62,370 nucleotides of DNA, taken from assembly GCA_043748015.1 (NCBI GenBank), contig JAYTOA010000141.1:1-62370 (forward strand). Direction: 5' to 3'. Source of the DNA: JAIBBG01 sp043748015 (GTDB taxonomy: Bacteria > Bacteroidota > Bacteroidia > Flavobacteriales_D > Sanyastnellaceae). The translations under genes were made by a program, and so were the position numbers. Below, piece by piece: positions 39,510 to 48,642 of this stretch (position 1 is its first letter; each line of letters opens with the position of its first letter). The notes beneath the pieces are model-generated. The model was not told the origin of the DNA. It did not search any database and was given only the letters and a program-made list of their open reading frames with translations.

Positions 39510-41915
39510 ATGTCCAATTCGTTTGAAACCCCCGCATTCATCATGACCGAAGAGAAGATACGTCAGCGCTTGCTCGACGATTATCGGCTCGCTTGTGTGT
39601 CACGTGAAGCTTCCCTTCTTGGTAGAAAAGAAGTGCTAACAGGTAAAGCCAAATTCGGAATTTTTGGTGACGGAAAAGAAGTGGCGCAAATTGCCATGGC
39701 CAAACAATTTAAAAATGGAGATTGGAGAAGTGGTTATTACCGCGACCAAACTTTCATGATGGCCATCGATCAGCTTACTGTTCGTCAATATTTCGCCGCA
39801 CTATACGGGCACACGGATGTTGCGCTTGAGCCTGCCAGCGGTGGAAGACAAATGGGCGGACATTATGCAACACGCTTTCTAAACAATGATGGCAGTTGGA
39901 AGGATGTCGCCAATCTGAAAAATTCTTCAGCTGATATTTCTCCTACCGCCGGTCAGATGCCACGTCTTCTCGGACTTGCCCAAGCGTCGCGGATTTTTCG
40001 TAACAATAAGGACTTGAAGTCATGGACGAATTTTAGCAATGGTGGTAATGAAGTAGCGTTTGGAACTATTGGTGATGCCTCTACTTCTGAAGGTCTTTTT
40101 TGGGAAAGCATGAATGCCGCTGCTGTCCTTGGTGTACCCATGTGTATGAGCGTTTGGGACGATGGCTGGGGAATCAGTGTTCCAAAAAAATATCAAACGG
40201 TGAAGGAAAGTATTTCCGAAGCGCTGAAAGGATTTGAGAAAACGACTACTACAAACGGTATCAAAATATTTAAAGTTAAAGGTTGGAATTATCCTGAACT
40301 TCTCATGACGTATGAGAAAGCCGTTTCATACAGTCGTGAGCATCACATTCCGGTTCTTGTCCATGTAGATGAAATTACGCAACCACAAGGTCATTCAACA
40401 AGTGGTTCGCATGAGCGATACAAGTCGAAGGAATTGCTATCGTGGTATGACGAGTATGATTGCATCGTTCAATTGAAAAAGTTTATCATGATGGATGGCG
40501 CTGCCAATGATCGCGAATTGGATGAGATACGTGAAGAAGCGAAATCATTTGTTCGACGCGAACAAAAGGAAGCCTGGGCGGCATTTAGAGCTGACATCGA
40601 CAATGACGTTCATCATGCTATTGCCGAGTTGCAGAATCATGCCAACGCAAGTGCTCAAAATGAAATAGCGATCCTAGCTGGTGACCTGAAGAAAATAGTT
40701 GAACCCATTCGAAAGGACATTGTGATTGCAGTTAAAACTGCTCTGCGTATTACCAAGGATAAATCTTCCGCCTCCAGCGCACACCTGAGGAACTGGATGG
40801 ATGCTCTCTTGAAGAATTGCGAGAAAAGATACAGTGCTAACTTGTACAGTGAGTCGGAATTTTCTGCTATGAAAGTTGCGCCGATTGATCCAGTTTACGA
40901 TGCGAACGCTGAGCAAGTTGATGGCAGAATCATCATTCGTGAGAATTGGGATTACGTTTTGAAAAATAGACCCGAAACTTTAATATTTGGTGAAGACGTC
41001 GGTAAGATTGGTGGCGTGAATCAAACTTGCGAAGGCTTGCAGGAGAAGTATGGTGAATTGCGTGTGAGTGATACAGGAATCCGTGAAGCTACAATCATTG
41101 GACAGGGGATAGGTATGGCTATGCGCGGTCTTCGTCCGATTGCGGAAATTCAATATCTGGATTATCTATTTTATGCACTACAGATTTTACGTGATGATCT
41201 CGCAAGTGTGCAATACAGAACGAACGGTGGGCAAAAAGCACCGCTCATAATTTCTACGCGTGGTCATCGTCTGGAAGGTGTATGGCACGCAGGAAGCCCC
41301 ATGGGATCTATCATCAACAGTGTGCGTGGCATGCATGTTTGTGTGCCTCGCAATATGACGCAAGCTGCCGGCATGTACAATACTTTGCTGCAAGGTGATG
41401 AGCCTGCGATTGTCGTGGAATGCCTCAACGGTTACAGAAGTAAAGAGCCAATGCCTTCCAATATCGGTGAATTCAGAATACCCCTCGGTATTCCGGAAAT
41501 AGTGAAAGAAGGAAATGACATCACCATCGTTTCTTATGGTTCTACTTTCAATGTTTGTAATCAAGTGCTTCCGTTACTCGAAGAAGCAAGTATCTCAGTT
41601 GAGTTGATTGATATACGCACGTTGCTTCCTTTCGACGTTCATCATATTATTGCCGATTCCGTGAAGAAAACAAGCAGGGTACTTATTGTGGATGAAGATG
41701 TTCCGGGGGGGGCTTCAGCTTTTATGCTTGATGAGATTTTGAATCGACAAGGTGCATACAAATTTCTAGATAGCCAACCGCGAACAATTTCTGCTAAGCC
41801 TCATTTGCCTGCTTACGGCACAGATGGTGATTACTTCAGCAAACCAAACGCTGAAGAAATTTATGATGCTGTTTTGGAAATGTTGGCCGAAGTCAATCCG
41901 CAAAAATTTCTTTAG
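39510..41915 (+). CDS. 2-oxoacid dehydrogenase E1, fused alpha and beta subunits (branched-chain/pyruvate type)
   Basis: An 801-residue thiamine-diphosphate enzyme that decarboxylates a 2-oxoacid and passes the acyl group to lipoyl-E2. The first ~350 residues are the alpha part (KFGIFGDGKEVAQIAMA, GDWRSGYYRDQTFMMA, GRQMGGHYA). They include the cofactor region GDASTSEGLFWESMNAAAVLGVPMCMSVWDDGWGISV, where GDA...DDG stands in for the common GDG...NN. After a helical linker, the beta part follows (about 475-801: TLIFGEDVGKIGGVNQTCEGL, GIREATIIGQGIGMAMRGLRPIAEIQYLDYLFYALQ, VLIVDEDVPGGASAFMLDEIL). Such alpha-beta fusions are common in Bacteroidota. The substrate could be branched-chain oxoacids or pyruvate. 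ATG at 39510 follows a -7-like box. Confidence 0.93.
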   Translation: MSNSFETPAFIMTEEKIRQRLLDDYRLACVSREASLLGRKEVLTGKAKFGIFGDGKEVAQIAMAKQFKNGDWRSGYYRDQTFMMAIDQLTVRQYFAALYGHTDVALEPASGGRQMGGHYATRFLNNDGSWKDVANLKNSSADISPTAGQMPRLLGLAQASRIFRNNKDLKSWTNFSNGGNEVAFGTIGDASTSEGLFWESMNAAAVLGVPMCMSVWDDGWGISVPKKYQTVKESISEALKGFEKTTTTNGIKIFKVKGWNYPELLMTYEKAVSYSREHHIPVLVHVDEITQPQGHSTSGSHERYKSKELLSWYDEYDCIVQLKKFIMMDGAANDRELDEIREEAKSFVRREQKEAWAAFRADIDNDVHHAIAELQNHANASAQNEIAILAGDLKKIVEPIRKDIVIAVKTALRITKDKSSASSAHLRNWMDALLKNCEKRYSANLYSESEFSAMKVAPIDPVYDANAEQVDGRIIIRENWDYVLKNRPETLIFGEDVGKIGGVNQTCEGLQEKYGELRVSDTGIREATIIGQGIGMAMRGLRPIAEIQYLDYLFYALQILRDDLASVQYRTNGGQKAPLIISTRGHRLEGVWHAGSPMGSIINSVRGMHVCVPRNMTQAAGMYNTLLQGDEPAIVVECLNGYRSKEPMPSNIGEFRIPLGIPEIVKEGNDITIVSYGSTFNVCNQVLPLLEEASISVELIDIRTLLPFDVHHIIADSVKKTSRVLIVDEDVPGGASAFMLDEILNRQGAYKFLDSQPRTISAKPHLPAYGTDGDYFSKPNAEEIYDAVLEMLAEVNPQKFL

Positions 41916-41975
41916 CACGTGGAAACAGTGCTGAGAAATAAATATCACATTTGTTTTTCTCATGAAGCGAATCGC

Positions 41976-41983
41976 TATTTTCG
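41976..41983 (+). promoter_or_regulatory. Putative -7 element TATTTTCG upstream of a TonB receptor
   Basis: TATTTTCG lies 19 nt before the ATG at 42003 and follows the TAnnTTyG pattern seen before several genes in this window. No clear TTG is found at the -33 distance. Confidence 0.3.
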
Positions 41984-42002
41984 CTAAAACCTGCATGATC
42001 TG

Positions 42003-44885
42003 ATGAGGCTTTTATTCTCTCTTGTTACCTTACTGGGTGTTTTGTTTCCTTGTTGTTTCGAAGCGCAAACAATCAAGGGCCGTATTGTAGATGCTGATTC
42101 CGGCGATCCTTTATTTGCAGTGGTCGTTGGCGAAGCAGGCACTTCTAATGGCACCACCACGGACTTTGATGGCGAGTTCTCACTGAAAGTTGACAAATTG
42201 CCTGTGACGATTTCAATTCGCCTTCTTGGATATACTCAGCAAGACATTCTCATTTCTTCAACAGATAAAAAAATCACCATAAAATTTGTCATCGCGGAAA
42301 GAGTGTTGAACGAAGTCACCATTTCGAGTGATCGTATTCTCGAAAAGCAAAAAAAATCGCCTCTCTCCGTGGAAAACATGGATGCGATTGCTATCAAAGA
42401 AGTTCCTACAGGAAATTTTTACGAAGGACTCGCAGCGCTCAAAGGCGTGGATATGGCTTCCGCCAGTCTTGCGTTTCGCGTTATCAATACACGCGGTTTC
42501 AATAGCACTTCTCCAGTGCGTGTTTTGCAATTGATTGATGGTGTCGACAATCAATCACCCGGATTGAATTTTTCGCTCGGCAATTTTCTCGGTGCTCCGG
42601 ATCTAGATGTAAAAAGCGTGGACATAGTGCAAGGTGCAAGTGGCGCATACTACGGACCGGGCGCATTCAATGGTGTAATCAATATCGAAACGAAAAATCC
42701 ATTTCTTTCACCAGGTTTAAGTGTCAATCTGAAAGTGGGTGAGCGAAATCTTGTGCAGCCTATCGTTCGTTGGGCAGATGTTTTCAAAAACAAAAAGGAT
42801 CAGGCATTCCTCGCTTACAAAATCAATATGCTTTATCTGAAAGCGGATGATTGGCGCGCCAACAACTATTCACCGATTTATGGGGGGGCTAATGATGCAA
42901 CCAATCCGGGTCGATTTGACGCCGTAAATAAGTATGGTGACGAATACTTTGGAGCGAATAATTATTCAACTGTTGGTGGATTCTCGACTACTTATCGTGG
43001 TCTGGGGACATTTTATCGGACAGGTTATCGCGAGGAAGATCTGGTGAATTATAAAACAGAGAATCTCAAGTTCAATGCAGCACTGCATCTACGTCTAAAA
43101 CCGGAGATGGATTACGAGTCACCTGAATTGATTGCCCAATTCAATATGGGTAAAGGCACCACGGTTTATCAAGGTGACAACAGGTTCAGTTTGCGTGATA
43201 TTTTCTTTATGCAAAATCGACTCGAATTCCGAAAGCAAGACAAATACTTCCTCAGATTTTATGCAACACATGAAAATGCCGGTAATAGTTATGACCCATA
43301 TTTTACAGCACTGAAACTTCAAAACGAAGCGAGATCAAATGAGAATTGGGCTTCAGTGTATGTCAAGTATTGGCAATTGGAAATTATTCCAAAAATGAAT
43401 GCGCTTGGTTATCCAAATCTTCAACTGAATCCGAATTGGCCGGGACCGGTTGTTGATCCGAACTATGAACAGTTCTATTTGCCCTACAGCAATGCGGAAT
43501 GGATGAACACTTATAGCGATTCTCTCGCGGTATGGCATAACCAGGTTGAACAGTTGACTAACAACGGCAATGCTAATCTTCCTATTGATACGCTTGGTTA
43601 TTTTCAACCGGGTTCAACACGATTTCAGCAGAGCTTCGACAGAATCACTTCTAAAAAGAACAATGAAGGTGAGGGCGGCACGAGGTTTTTCGATAAGTCT
43701 GCACTATACAATGTTCAAGGTGAATACAAATGGTCGTTTAATAAACTGGATGAGTTGAGAGCAGGGTTCAGCGGTCGACTATACACTCCCAATTCAGAGG
43801 GGACAATTTTTTCCGATACGCTTAGTAAAATTATTACCCAAACGGATTTAGGTCCTGATACTTCATACAAGCGAAATCCAATCACCAATTATCAATACGG
43901 TTTGTATGTGGGTGCCGAGAAAAAATTTGTTGAAGACAAACTCGCGGTCAATGCCACAATGAGGGTCGATAAAAATCAAAATTTTGATGCCGTTTTATCG
44001 CCGGCGTTGTCCGCTGTTTTCTCGCCAAAGAAAAATCAGTTCTTTAGATTGTCGTTCTCAAGTGCGTTGCGAAACCCAACACTCGCTGATCAATATTTGA
44101 ATCTCAATGTAGGTCCCGCAACTCTTCGCGGAAACCTTGATGGAGTGAGTCGTTTGATTACTGTTGAATCTTTTCAAGAGTGGCGAAGAACACAAAAAAG
44201 TGCTTCACTCAGATATTTTGATATTGGGCCTATCAAACCTGAACAGGCCAGATCTCTCGAGGTTGGATATAGAGGAACTATTCTGGAGAAAATTTTTGTA
44301 GATGTTTCAGTTTATACTACGTATTACGAAAACTTCATAGGCTTTAAAATTGGGATCGATGCGCAATTCGATTCAACTGGACAGCCGGTGAATTATTCTT
44401 CTATCAAAGCCTATCGATATTCCGCTAACTCCGACAATGTGGTCATCACTCAAGGCGCAAACTTTGGCGCAAATTATTATTTCTATAAACAACACGCATT
44501 CGTTTTCAACTATTCCTACAACAAACTTGCGAAAACGGATGCAAACGATCCTATTATTCCTGCATTCAATACTCCGCTGCATAAATTCAATGTCGGGTTT
44601 AATGCTCGTGAACTGTATAAAAGCAAAGCAGGCAATACCTGGGGTTATGCCGTGAATTACAAATGGGTGGATAAGTATTTTTGGGAAGGTTCCCCTCAGT
44701 TTACCGGTCCTGTTCCGGCGTTTATAGTCGTGGATGCACAGTTGAACTACACTTTGAAAAAAGCAAACACAAATATCAAAATAGGATGTTCAAATCTTTT
44801 AAGCAATAAGCACATTGAAGCGTACGGTGGTCCTGAAATTGGCAGGCTCGCATATATCGCCCTTTTGTATGAATGGGCTAAATGA
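42003..44885 (+). CDS. TonB-dependent receptor with carboxypeptidase-regulatory-like domain
   Basis: A 960-residue outer-membrane receptor. A signal peptide (LLFSLVTLLGVLFPCCFEAQ) precedes the CarboxypepD_reg-like domain (TIKGRIVDADSGDPLFAVVVGEAGTSNGTTTDFDGEFSLKV) and a plug with GLAALKGVDMASASLAFRVINTRGFNSTSPVRVLQLIDGVDNQSPGLNFSLGNFLGAPDLDVKSVDIVQGASGAYYGPGAFNGVINI. The barrel of about 700 residues ends with IALLYEWAK. The plug has the RGFN and DGVDNQSPG features of receptors for siderophores or other small ligands rather than SusC, and no SusD follows. The next gene (44934) is a T9SS-secreted esterase-like protein on the same strand, 48 nt on. Confidence 0.92.
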   Translation: MRLLFSLVTLLGVLFPCCFEAQTIKGRIVDADSGDPLFAVVVGEAGTSNGTTTDFDGEFSLKVDKLPVTISIRLLGYTQQDILISSTDKKITIKFVIAERVLNEVTISSDRILEKQKKSPLSVENMDAIAIKEVPTGNFYEGLAALKGVDMASASLAFRVINTRGFNSTSPVRVLQLIDGVDNQSPGLNFSLGNFLGAPDLDVKSVDIVQGASGAYYGPGAFNGVINIETKNPFLSPGLSVNLKVGERNLVQPIVRWADVFKNKKDQAFLAYKINMLYLKADDWRANNYSPIYGGANDATNPGRFDAVNKYGDEYFGANNYSTVGGFSTTYRGLGTFYRTGYREEDLVNYKTENLKFNAALHLRLKPEMDYESPELIAQFNMGKGTTVYQGDNRFSLRDIFFMQNRLEFRKQDKYFLRFYATHENAGNSYDPYFTALKLQNEARSNENWASVYVKYWQLEIIPKMNALGYPNLQLNPNWPGPVVDPNYEQFYLPYSNAEWMNTYSDSLAVWHNQVEQLTNNGNANLPIDTLGYFQPGSTRFQQSFDRITSKKNNEGEGGTRFFDKSALYNVQGEYKWSFNKLDELRAGFSGRLYTPNSEGTIFSDTLSKIITQTDLGPDTSYKRNPITNYQYGLYVGAEKKFVEDKLAVNATMRVDKNQNFDAVLSPALSAVFSPKKNQFFRLSFSSALRNPTLADQYLNLNVGPATLRGNLDGVSRLITVESFQEWRRTQKSASLRYFDIGPIKPEQARSLEVGYRGTILEKIFVDVSVYTTYYENFIGFKIGIDAQFDSTGQPVNYSSIKAYRYSANSDNVVITQGANFGANYYFYKQHAFVFNYSYNKLAKTDANDPIIPAFNTPLHKFNVGFNARELYKSKAGNTWGYAVNYKWVDKYFWEGSPQFTGPVPAFIVVDAQLNYTLKKANTNIKIGCSNLLSNKHIEAYGGPEIGRLAYIALLYEWAK

Positions 44886-44886
44886 G

Positions 44887-44894
44887 TAATTTCG
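44887..44894 (+). promoter_or_regulatory. Putative -7 element TAATTTCG upstream of the T9SS esterase-like gene
   Basis: TAATTTCG overlaps the region just after the TonB receptor stop and lies 39 nt before the ATG at 44934. It could give the esterase-like gene its own transcript. Confidence 0.3.
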
Positions 44895-44933
44895 TAACAA
44901 TCAAAATAAGTGAAAACTAAAATTCAAAATCCC

Positions 44934-46988
44934 ATGAAGAGAATCTCTACACTAGCAATTCTGCTGGTTCTGATTTGTAGCATTCAGACAAATGCACAAA
45001 GGTACCTTTCAGAAATCTTTACCGATGTAACTGTTACCAATAACGTTACTTATGGCGTGAATGCCACTGTGCTTTATTACTCAGCAGTAAACGAAGCAGT
45101 TCCTGAAGAATTGAAAATGGACATCTATTCACCAACTGGTGATACTGAAACGGATCGTCCGCTTATTCTTTATTTCCACACAGGAAACTTTTTGCCTCAT
45201 CCGCAGAATGGTTCTCCAAGCGGCACTCGTACTGATTTAAACGTTGTCGAAATGTGCTCGCGTTTAGCCAAGATGGGTTATGTGGTTGCTTCTTGTGATA
45301 ACCGCCTTGGTTGGAATCCGGTTGCTCCTACGCAGGATGAAAGAGTTTTCACTCTTATCAATGCTGCATATCGTGGTGTGCAGGATTGCAGAACTGCTAT
45401 CAGATATTTCCGCATGACAGAAGCAACAATGAATGATCCATATGGGATAGATCCGGATCGTGTCGTGGTATGGGGTCAGGGAACGGGAGGATATATTTCG
45501 TTTGCTGCTGCAACAATAAATGCTTACGCTGATATTGCTATTCCCAAGTTTACCAGACTTCTTGAAATTCCGGCAGGTTCCGGAAATTTTGTGCCCGTGC
45601 CAATGGTTTTGGAACAAGTGAACGGCGATATGAACGGTTTATCTGTTGGTATCAACCCAAATGATGGAGATACTTTGTGTTACATCAACCACCCTGGTTA
45701 TTCTTCATCATTTAATGTGGCTGTGAACATGGGCGGTGCTTGTGGTGACAGCACCTGGGTAACCGCTTCTGATATTCCAATGATCTCCTTTCATACCCCG
45801 ACCGATCCTTTCGCTCCATATAATGTAGGAACAGTTATCGTTCCGATTCCGGGCAATCCATTGCCGGTCGTTGAGGTTAGCGGAAGCTTTCACGTGCAGA
45901 AGTTGGCGCATACAAACGGACTTAATTTGAATTCATCTTTTCAAACGGCAGATGCTTTGAATGATGTATATACACAACAGGCAAATCTGTTTAACAATGG
46001 ATATTTTGGATTATACCCGCTCAATCGCCCTGCCGGTTCTGAAACAGACAGCGCTCCATGGGAATGGTGGGATGTTAGTAATCCAAATAACGCAAACGGT
46101 CTTCAAACCAATCCTGGAATGACTATGGCGAAAGGAATGGCTTACCTGGATACTATCCAGGGTTATGCTGCTCCGCGTATGATGTGTGCATTGAACTTAC
46201 CTGGTAGCCCTTGTGAAGTGCAAGGTCCTGAAAATGATCTTTGCGCAGGTGCAATTAATGTTGATCCTGCATTCGCAGGTGCTGTAAATACTACAGTGTC
46301 AACTGGGCCATACAGCAATGTTGGTGCTACAGGTGGAGATGTAAGTGTTGCTGATGTTACAGGTTGCTGGACTGATGATTTGGCTGGCGTAGGTGACGGT
46401 ACCAATCCGGAAGTGGACAATACTGTTTGGTTTACTTTTCAAGGTGATGGTCAAGACTATGTAATTGCTGCTGATAACTGCGGCGGTACTTCGACCTTCA
46501 GTACCGGCGACACTCAAATGATTGTTTATTCCGGTACTTGCGGAAATCTTGTTCCGGTGGAATGCAACGATGATATCGATTTTGCTGGTGGAGTTTACTG
46601 GGCCGGTGTTGCGTTGAATACTGCAAACAATACTACCTACTACATCGCTGTTGATGGTTACAACTACACAGGTTTTGGTAGTCCTAATGATCCTTTGACA
46701 ACAGGTGAATTTTGTCTGCAGGTTCAACAATTCGTTGTATCAGTCGATGAAGTAAAAGCTCCTGTATTCTCCGTTTATCCTAATCCTGCTCATGATATGT
46801 TCACGATTCAAGGTGCTGAGAAAATGACTCAGGTGTCTGTAAGAAATATGATTGGTGAAATCGTATTTTCAACGAGCAATCTGAATACAAATATTTACCG
46901 AGTAGATGGAAACTTCGCAGCTGGTGTATATACTGTTGAAGTGAATACATTGAATGGGAAATCTGTTTCACGCATAGTGATCAGATAA
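44934..46988 (+). CDS. T9SS type A secreted alpha/beta-hydrolase-like protein with Gly at the nucleophile position
   Basis: A 684-residue secreted protein. After the signal (ISTLAILLVLICSIQTNAQ), an esterase/lipase-like alpha/beta-hydrolase domain fills about residues 20-410: LKMDIYSPTGDTETDRPLILYFHTGNF (oxyanion-hole region), MGYVVASCDNRLGWNP and GVQDCRTAIRYFRM. The nucleophile elbow reads VVVWGQGTGGYISF, so the expected GxSxG Ser is Gly183. Candidate Asp (HTPTDPFAP) and His (SFHVQKLAH) remain. A beta-sandwich follows (ENDLCAGAINVDPAFAG ... VDNTVWFTFQGDGQDYVIA). The end is a type A sorting domain (FSVYPNPAHDMFTIQG ... AAGVYTVEVNTLNGKSVSRIVIR). The protein is probably a non-catalytic binder or uses an altered mechanism. 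ATG 44934 starts the signal; GTG 44910 is possible. Confidence 0.85.
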   Translation: MKRISTLAILLVLICSIQTNAQRYLSEIFTDVTVTNNVTYGVNATVLYYSAVNEAVPEELKMDIYSPTGDTETDRPLILYFHTGNFLPHPQNGSPSGTRTDLNVVEMCSRLAKMGYVVASCDNRLGWNPVAPTQDERVFTLINAAYRGVQDCRTAIRYFRMTEATMNDPYGIDPDRVVVWGQGTGGYISFAAATINAYADIAIPKFTRLLEIPAGSGNFVPVPMVLEQVNGDMNGLSVGINPNDGDTLCYINHPGYSSSFNVAVNMGGACGDSTWVTASDIPMISFHTPTDPFAPYNVGTVIVPIPGNPLPVVEVSGSFHVQKLAHTNGLNLNSSFQTADALNDVYTQQANLFNNGYFGLYPLNRPAGSETDSAPWEWWDVSNPNNANGLQTNPGMTMAKGMAYLDTIQGYAAPRMMCALNLPGSPCEVQGPENDLCAGAINVDPAFAGAVNTTVSTGPYSNVGATGGDVSVADVTGCWTDDLAGVGDGTNPEVDNTVWFTFQGDGQDYVIAADNCGGTSTFSTGDTQMIVYSGTCGNLVPVECNDDIDFAGGVYWAGVALNTANNTTYYIAVDGYNYTGFGSPNDPLTTGEFCLQVQQFVVSVDEVKAPVFSVYPNPAHDMFTIQGAEKMTQVSVRNMIGEIVFSTSNLNTNIYRVDGNFAAGVYTVEVNTLNGKSVSRIVIR

Positions 46989-47011
46989 TTTTTCAAATCG
47001 AATGAGTATTG

Positions 47012-47045
47012 ACAGGCTGGGCATTTGCTCAGCCTGTTTTTTTTG
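47012..47045 (+). terminator. Intrinsic terminator after the T9SS esterase-like gene
   Basis: A perfect 8-bp stem ACAGGCTG / CAGCCTGT with a 10-nt loop is followed by eight or more T. It lies 23 nt after the stop codon at 46988. Confidence 0.88.
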
Positions 47046-47572
47046 CTCAGTCGATATAGAGATAGTTGAGGATTTCAAATAATCACAAAACAAGCGGTAG
47101 AAAATTCTTATTCGTTTTTGTATGATGAAAGTGAATGATCTATCACCTGGATTTTAGAAATCCGCGCGCATTGCCATAAAATAGTTCTAATACACAATGT
47201 GGAATAAATGCGTCGTCATCATTGAATGATGAAATACTTTCTCTTTTTTGAATAATAAGTAGGTGGTAGAAATTTTCAGAACCTATTTTACCTGTTGTTT
47301 TTGAGCACAAAAAATTCGAGGTAATGTGCACCCACAATTGTCGATTGTGGATTTGCGTAACATAGTAGCATGTGATTGTGTTGAAATACTGCGTTAGAAC
47401 TGTGCGAATAATTCTGAAAAATAAGTGAGCAAGCTGAAATGATTTGCTTTTTCATACAGGGCTGAACTCAACATGGCAGAAGGCAATTGGCGACTATTGT
47501 AGACTTGTACACAATGTTGAATTGATCATCAATTGTTGACTGTTACGAAAGATCTTCGAGTGGAATGGTATC

Positions 47573-47601
47573 AAAAAAAAATCCTGCAATTGCAGGATTT
47601 T
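47573..47601 (-). terminator. Intrinsic terminator of the DUF1573 gene pair
   Basis: On the minus strand a perfect palindromic stem (ATCCTGCAA / TTGCAGGAT, extended by three A-T pairs) is followed by a run of T (A-run at 47573-47580 on the plus strand). It lies 35 nt after the stop of the second DUF1573 gene. Confidence 0.85.
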
Positions 47602-47636
47602 ATAACTGGAAGCCGAATTGAATCAGCGGAAATGAC

Positions 47637-48089
47637 TTATTTTGCAGGAGCTCCAGCCGGAGCCTTCACTGGAGCACCTCCCGGATTTGATGACGGATCA
47701 GCGCCTACATTTCCTTTGATACTTACAACTTTCACTGGCTCATTTACAGCATTCGAATTAATAGTAACCGTTTTGCTGATAGGGCCTGGGCGCTTAGTAT
47801 CGTATTTCACCTGAATAAAAGATGATTCACCAGGCAAGATTGGATTTGGATCGCACTTCGGGACGGTGCAACCGCATGATCCCTGGCAATTGGTAAGGAT
47901 GAGCATGTCTGTTCCGATATTCGTTACCTTGAACTGGCACTCGCCATCACCACCGAATTGAACTTCACCATAATCATGAGTGTCTTTATCGAGTTTGATA
48001 GCCGGGCCACTTACGAGTTCCTTTGGTTGTGCAAATACTGCAACTGCTGATGTAACAGCTAAGGCTAGTGTGAAAATGATTTTTTTCAT
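47637..48089 (-). CDS. DUF1573 secreted protein, second of a tandem pair
   Basis: A 150-residue exported protein with a signal peptide (FTLALAVTSAVAVFAQ) and one DUF1573 (ASPM/SPD2/HYDIN-like) beta-sandwich: THDYGEVQFGGDGECQFKVTNIGTDMLIL, then CQGSCGCTVPKCDPNPILPGE and VTINSNAVNEPVKVVSIKGNVGADP. Three of its five cysteines fall in GSCGCTVPKC, a motif found widely in the family. The C-terminus is a short Gly/Ala/Pro tail (GGAPVKAPAGAPAK). It is a paralogue of the gene just upstream (48138-48593); their central and C-terminal parts are almost identical. The function of the family is unknown. A strong terminator follows. Confidence 0.85.
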   Translation of the reverse strand: MKKIIFTLALAVTSAVAVFAQPKELVSGPAIKLDKDTHDYGEVQFGGDGECQFKVTNIGTDMLILTNCQGSCGCTVPKCDPNPILPGESSFIQVKYDTKRPGPISKTVTINSNAVNEPVKVVSIKGNVGADPSSNPGGAPVKAPAGAPAK

Positions 48090-48137
48090 GGAATATACTT
48101 TTTACCTTTTAGTTTATTGTTGTTCTTCTTTTTCAAA

Positions 48138-48593
48138 TTAGTTACCACCTGAAGGAACACCGGCTGGTGCCCTCTCTGGAGCACCTGCTGGCGCTGCATT
48201 TGGATCGGCGCCAACATTGCCTTTGATACGTACCACCTTAACAGGTTCATTTACTGCATTCGAATTAATCGTTACAGACTTGTTGATAGGACCAGGACGC
48301 TTTGTATCATACTTCACTGTGATGATAGATGTATCGCCGGCCTTTATAGGATTAGGATCGCATTTAGGTACTGTGCATCCGCATGAACCTTTGCACTTGC
48401 TAATGATCAAGTCTTCATTGCCGGTGTTGGTTACTTTGAATTCGCAGCTGCCATCTCCACCGAAAACAACGTCTCCGTAGTCATGAACTTCTTTATCCAC
48501 AGTGATTGCAGGACCACTTTGACCTGGTGTTTGAGCCGCCAGGTAGGAAATCATTCCGAACATGACAACTAACGAGAGGAGAACTTTTTTCAT
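48138..48593 (-). CDS. DUF1573 secreted protein, first of a tandem pair
   Basis: A 151-residue exported protein: signal peptide (LLSLVVMFGMISYLAAQ), then the DUF1573 domain (VHDYGDVVFGGDGSCEFKVTNTGNEDLII, CKGSCGCTVPKCDPNPI, KYDTKRPGPINKSVTINSNAV) and an Ala/Pro/Gly-rich tail (APAGAPERAPAGVPSGGN). It precedes its paralogue by 48 nt on the same strand, and the pair ends at one terminator, which fits a two-gene transcript. The signal peptides and first domain strands differ more than the rest, so the duplication is not brand new, or the shared part is kept alike by gene conversion or selection. Confidence 0.86.
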   Translation of the reverse strand: MKKVLLSLVVMFGMISYLAAQTPGQSGPAITVDKEVHDYGDVVFGGDGSCEFKVTNTGNEDLIISKCKGSCGCTVPKCDPNPIKAGDTSIITVKYDTKRPGPINKSVTINSNAVNEPVKVVRIKGNVGADPNAAPAGAPERAPAGVPSGGN

Positions 48594-48634
48594 CTTGAAT
48601 TTCTTGTTTTGTAATTGAATTTACTCTTTGTACT

Positions 48635-48642
48635 CAAATCTA
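48635..48642 (-). promoter_or_regulatory. Putative -7 element TAGATTTG of the DUF1573 pair
   Basis: The minus strand reads TAGATTTG, matching TAnnTTTG, about 41 nt before the ATG at 48593. The remainder of the 204-nt gap to the next gene shows nothing else. Confidence 0.4.

Larger units (their letters stand above)
46989..47636. other. Long non-coding spacer with two terminators and two small hairpins
   Basis: Apart from the terminators at 47012-47045 and 47573-47601, about 530 nt remain without a convincing gene. A 64-codon minus-strand frame (47143-47337) lacks any protein-like pattern. Two short hairpins are visible: CCACAAT-TGTCG-ATTGTGG at 47332-47350 and AATTGAT-C-ATCAATT at 47520-47534. 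Neither has a T-run after it. A small RNA is possible but unsupported. Confidence 0.4.

Noticed and set aside
46163..46730. Minus-strand frames of 85 and 143 codons inside the esterase-like gene
   Set aside because: Shadows of a real gene; no signal or domain, and composition reflects the Gly/Thr/Val-rich coding strand.
47143..47337. 64-codon minus-strand open frame in the long spacer
   Set aside because: No signal peptide, domain or protein-like composition; starts and ends in AT-rich spacer, and no promoter or terminator fits it.
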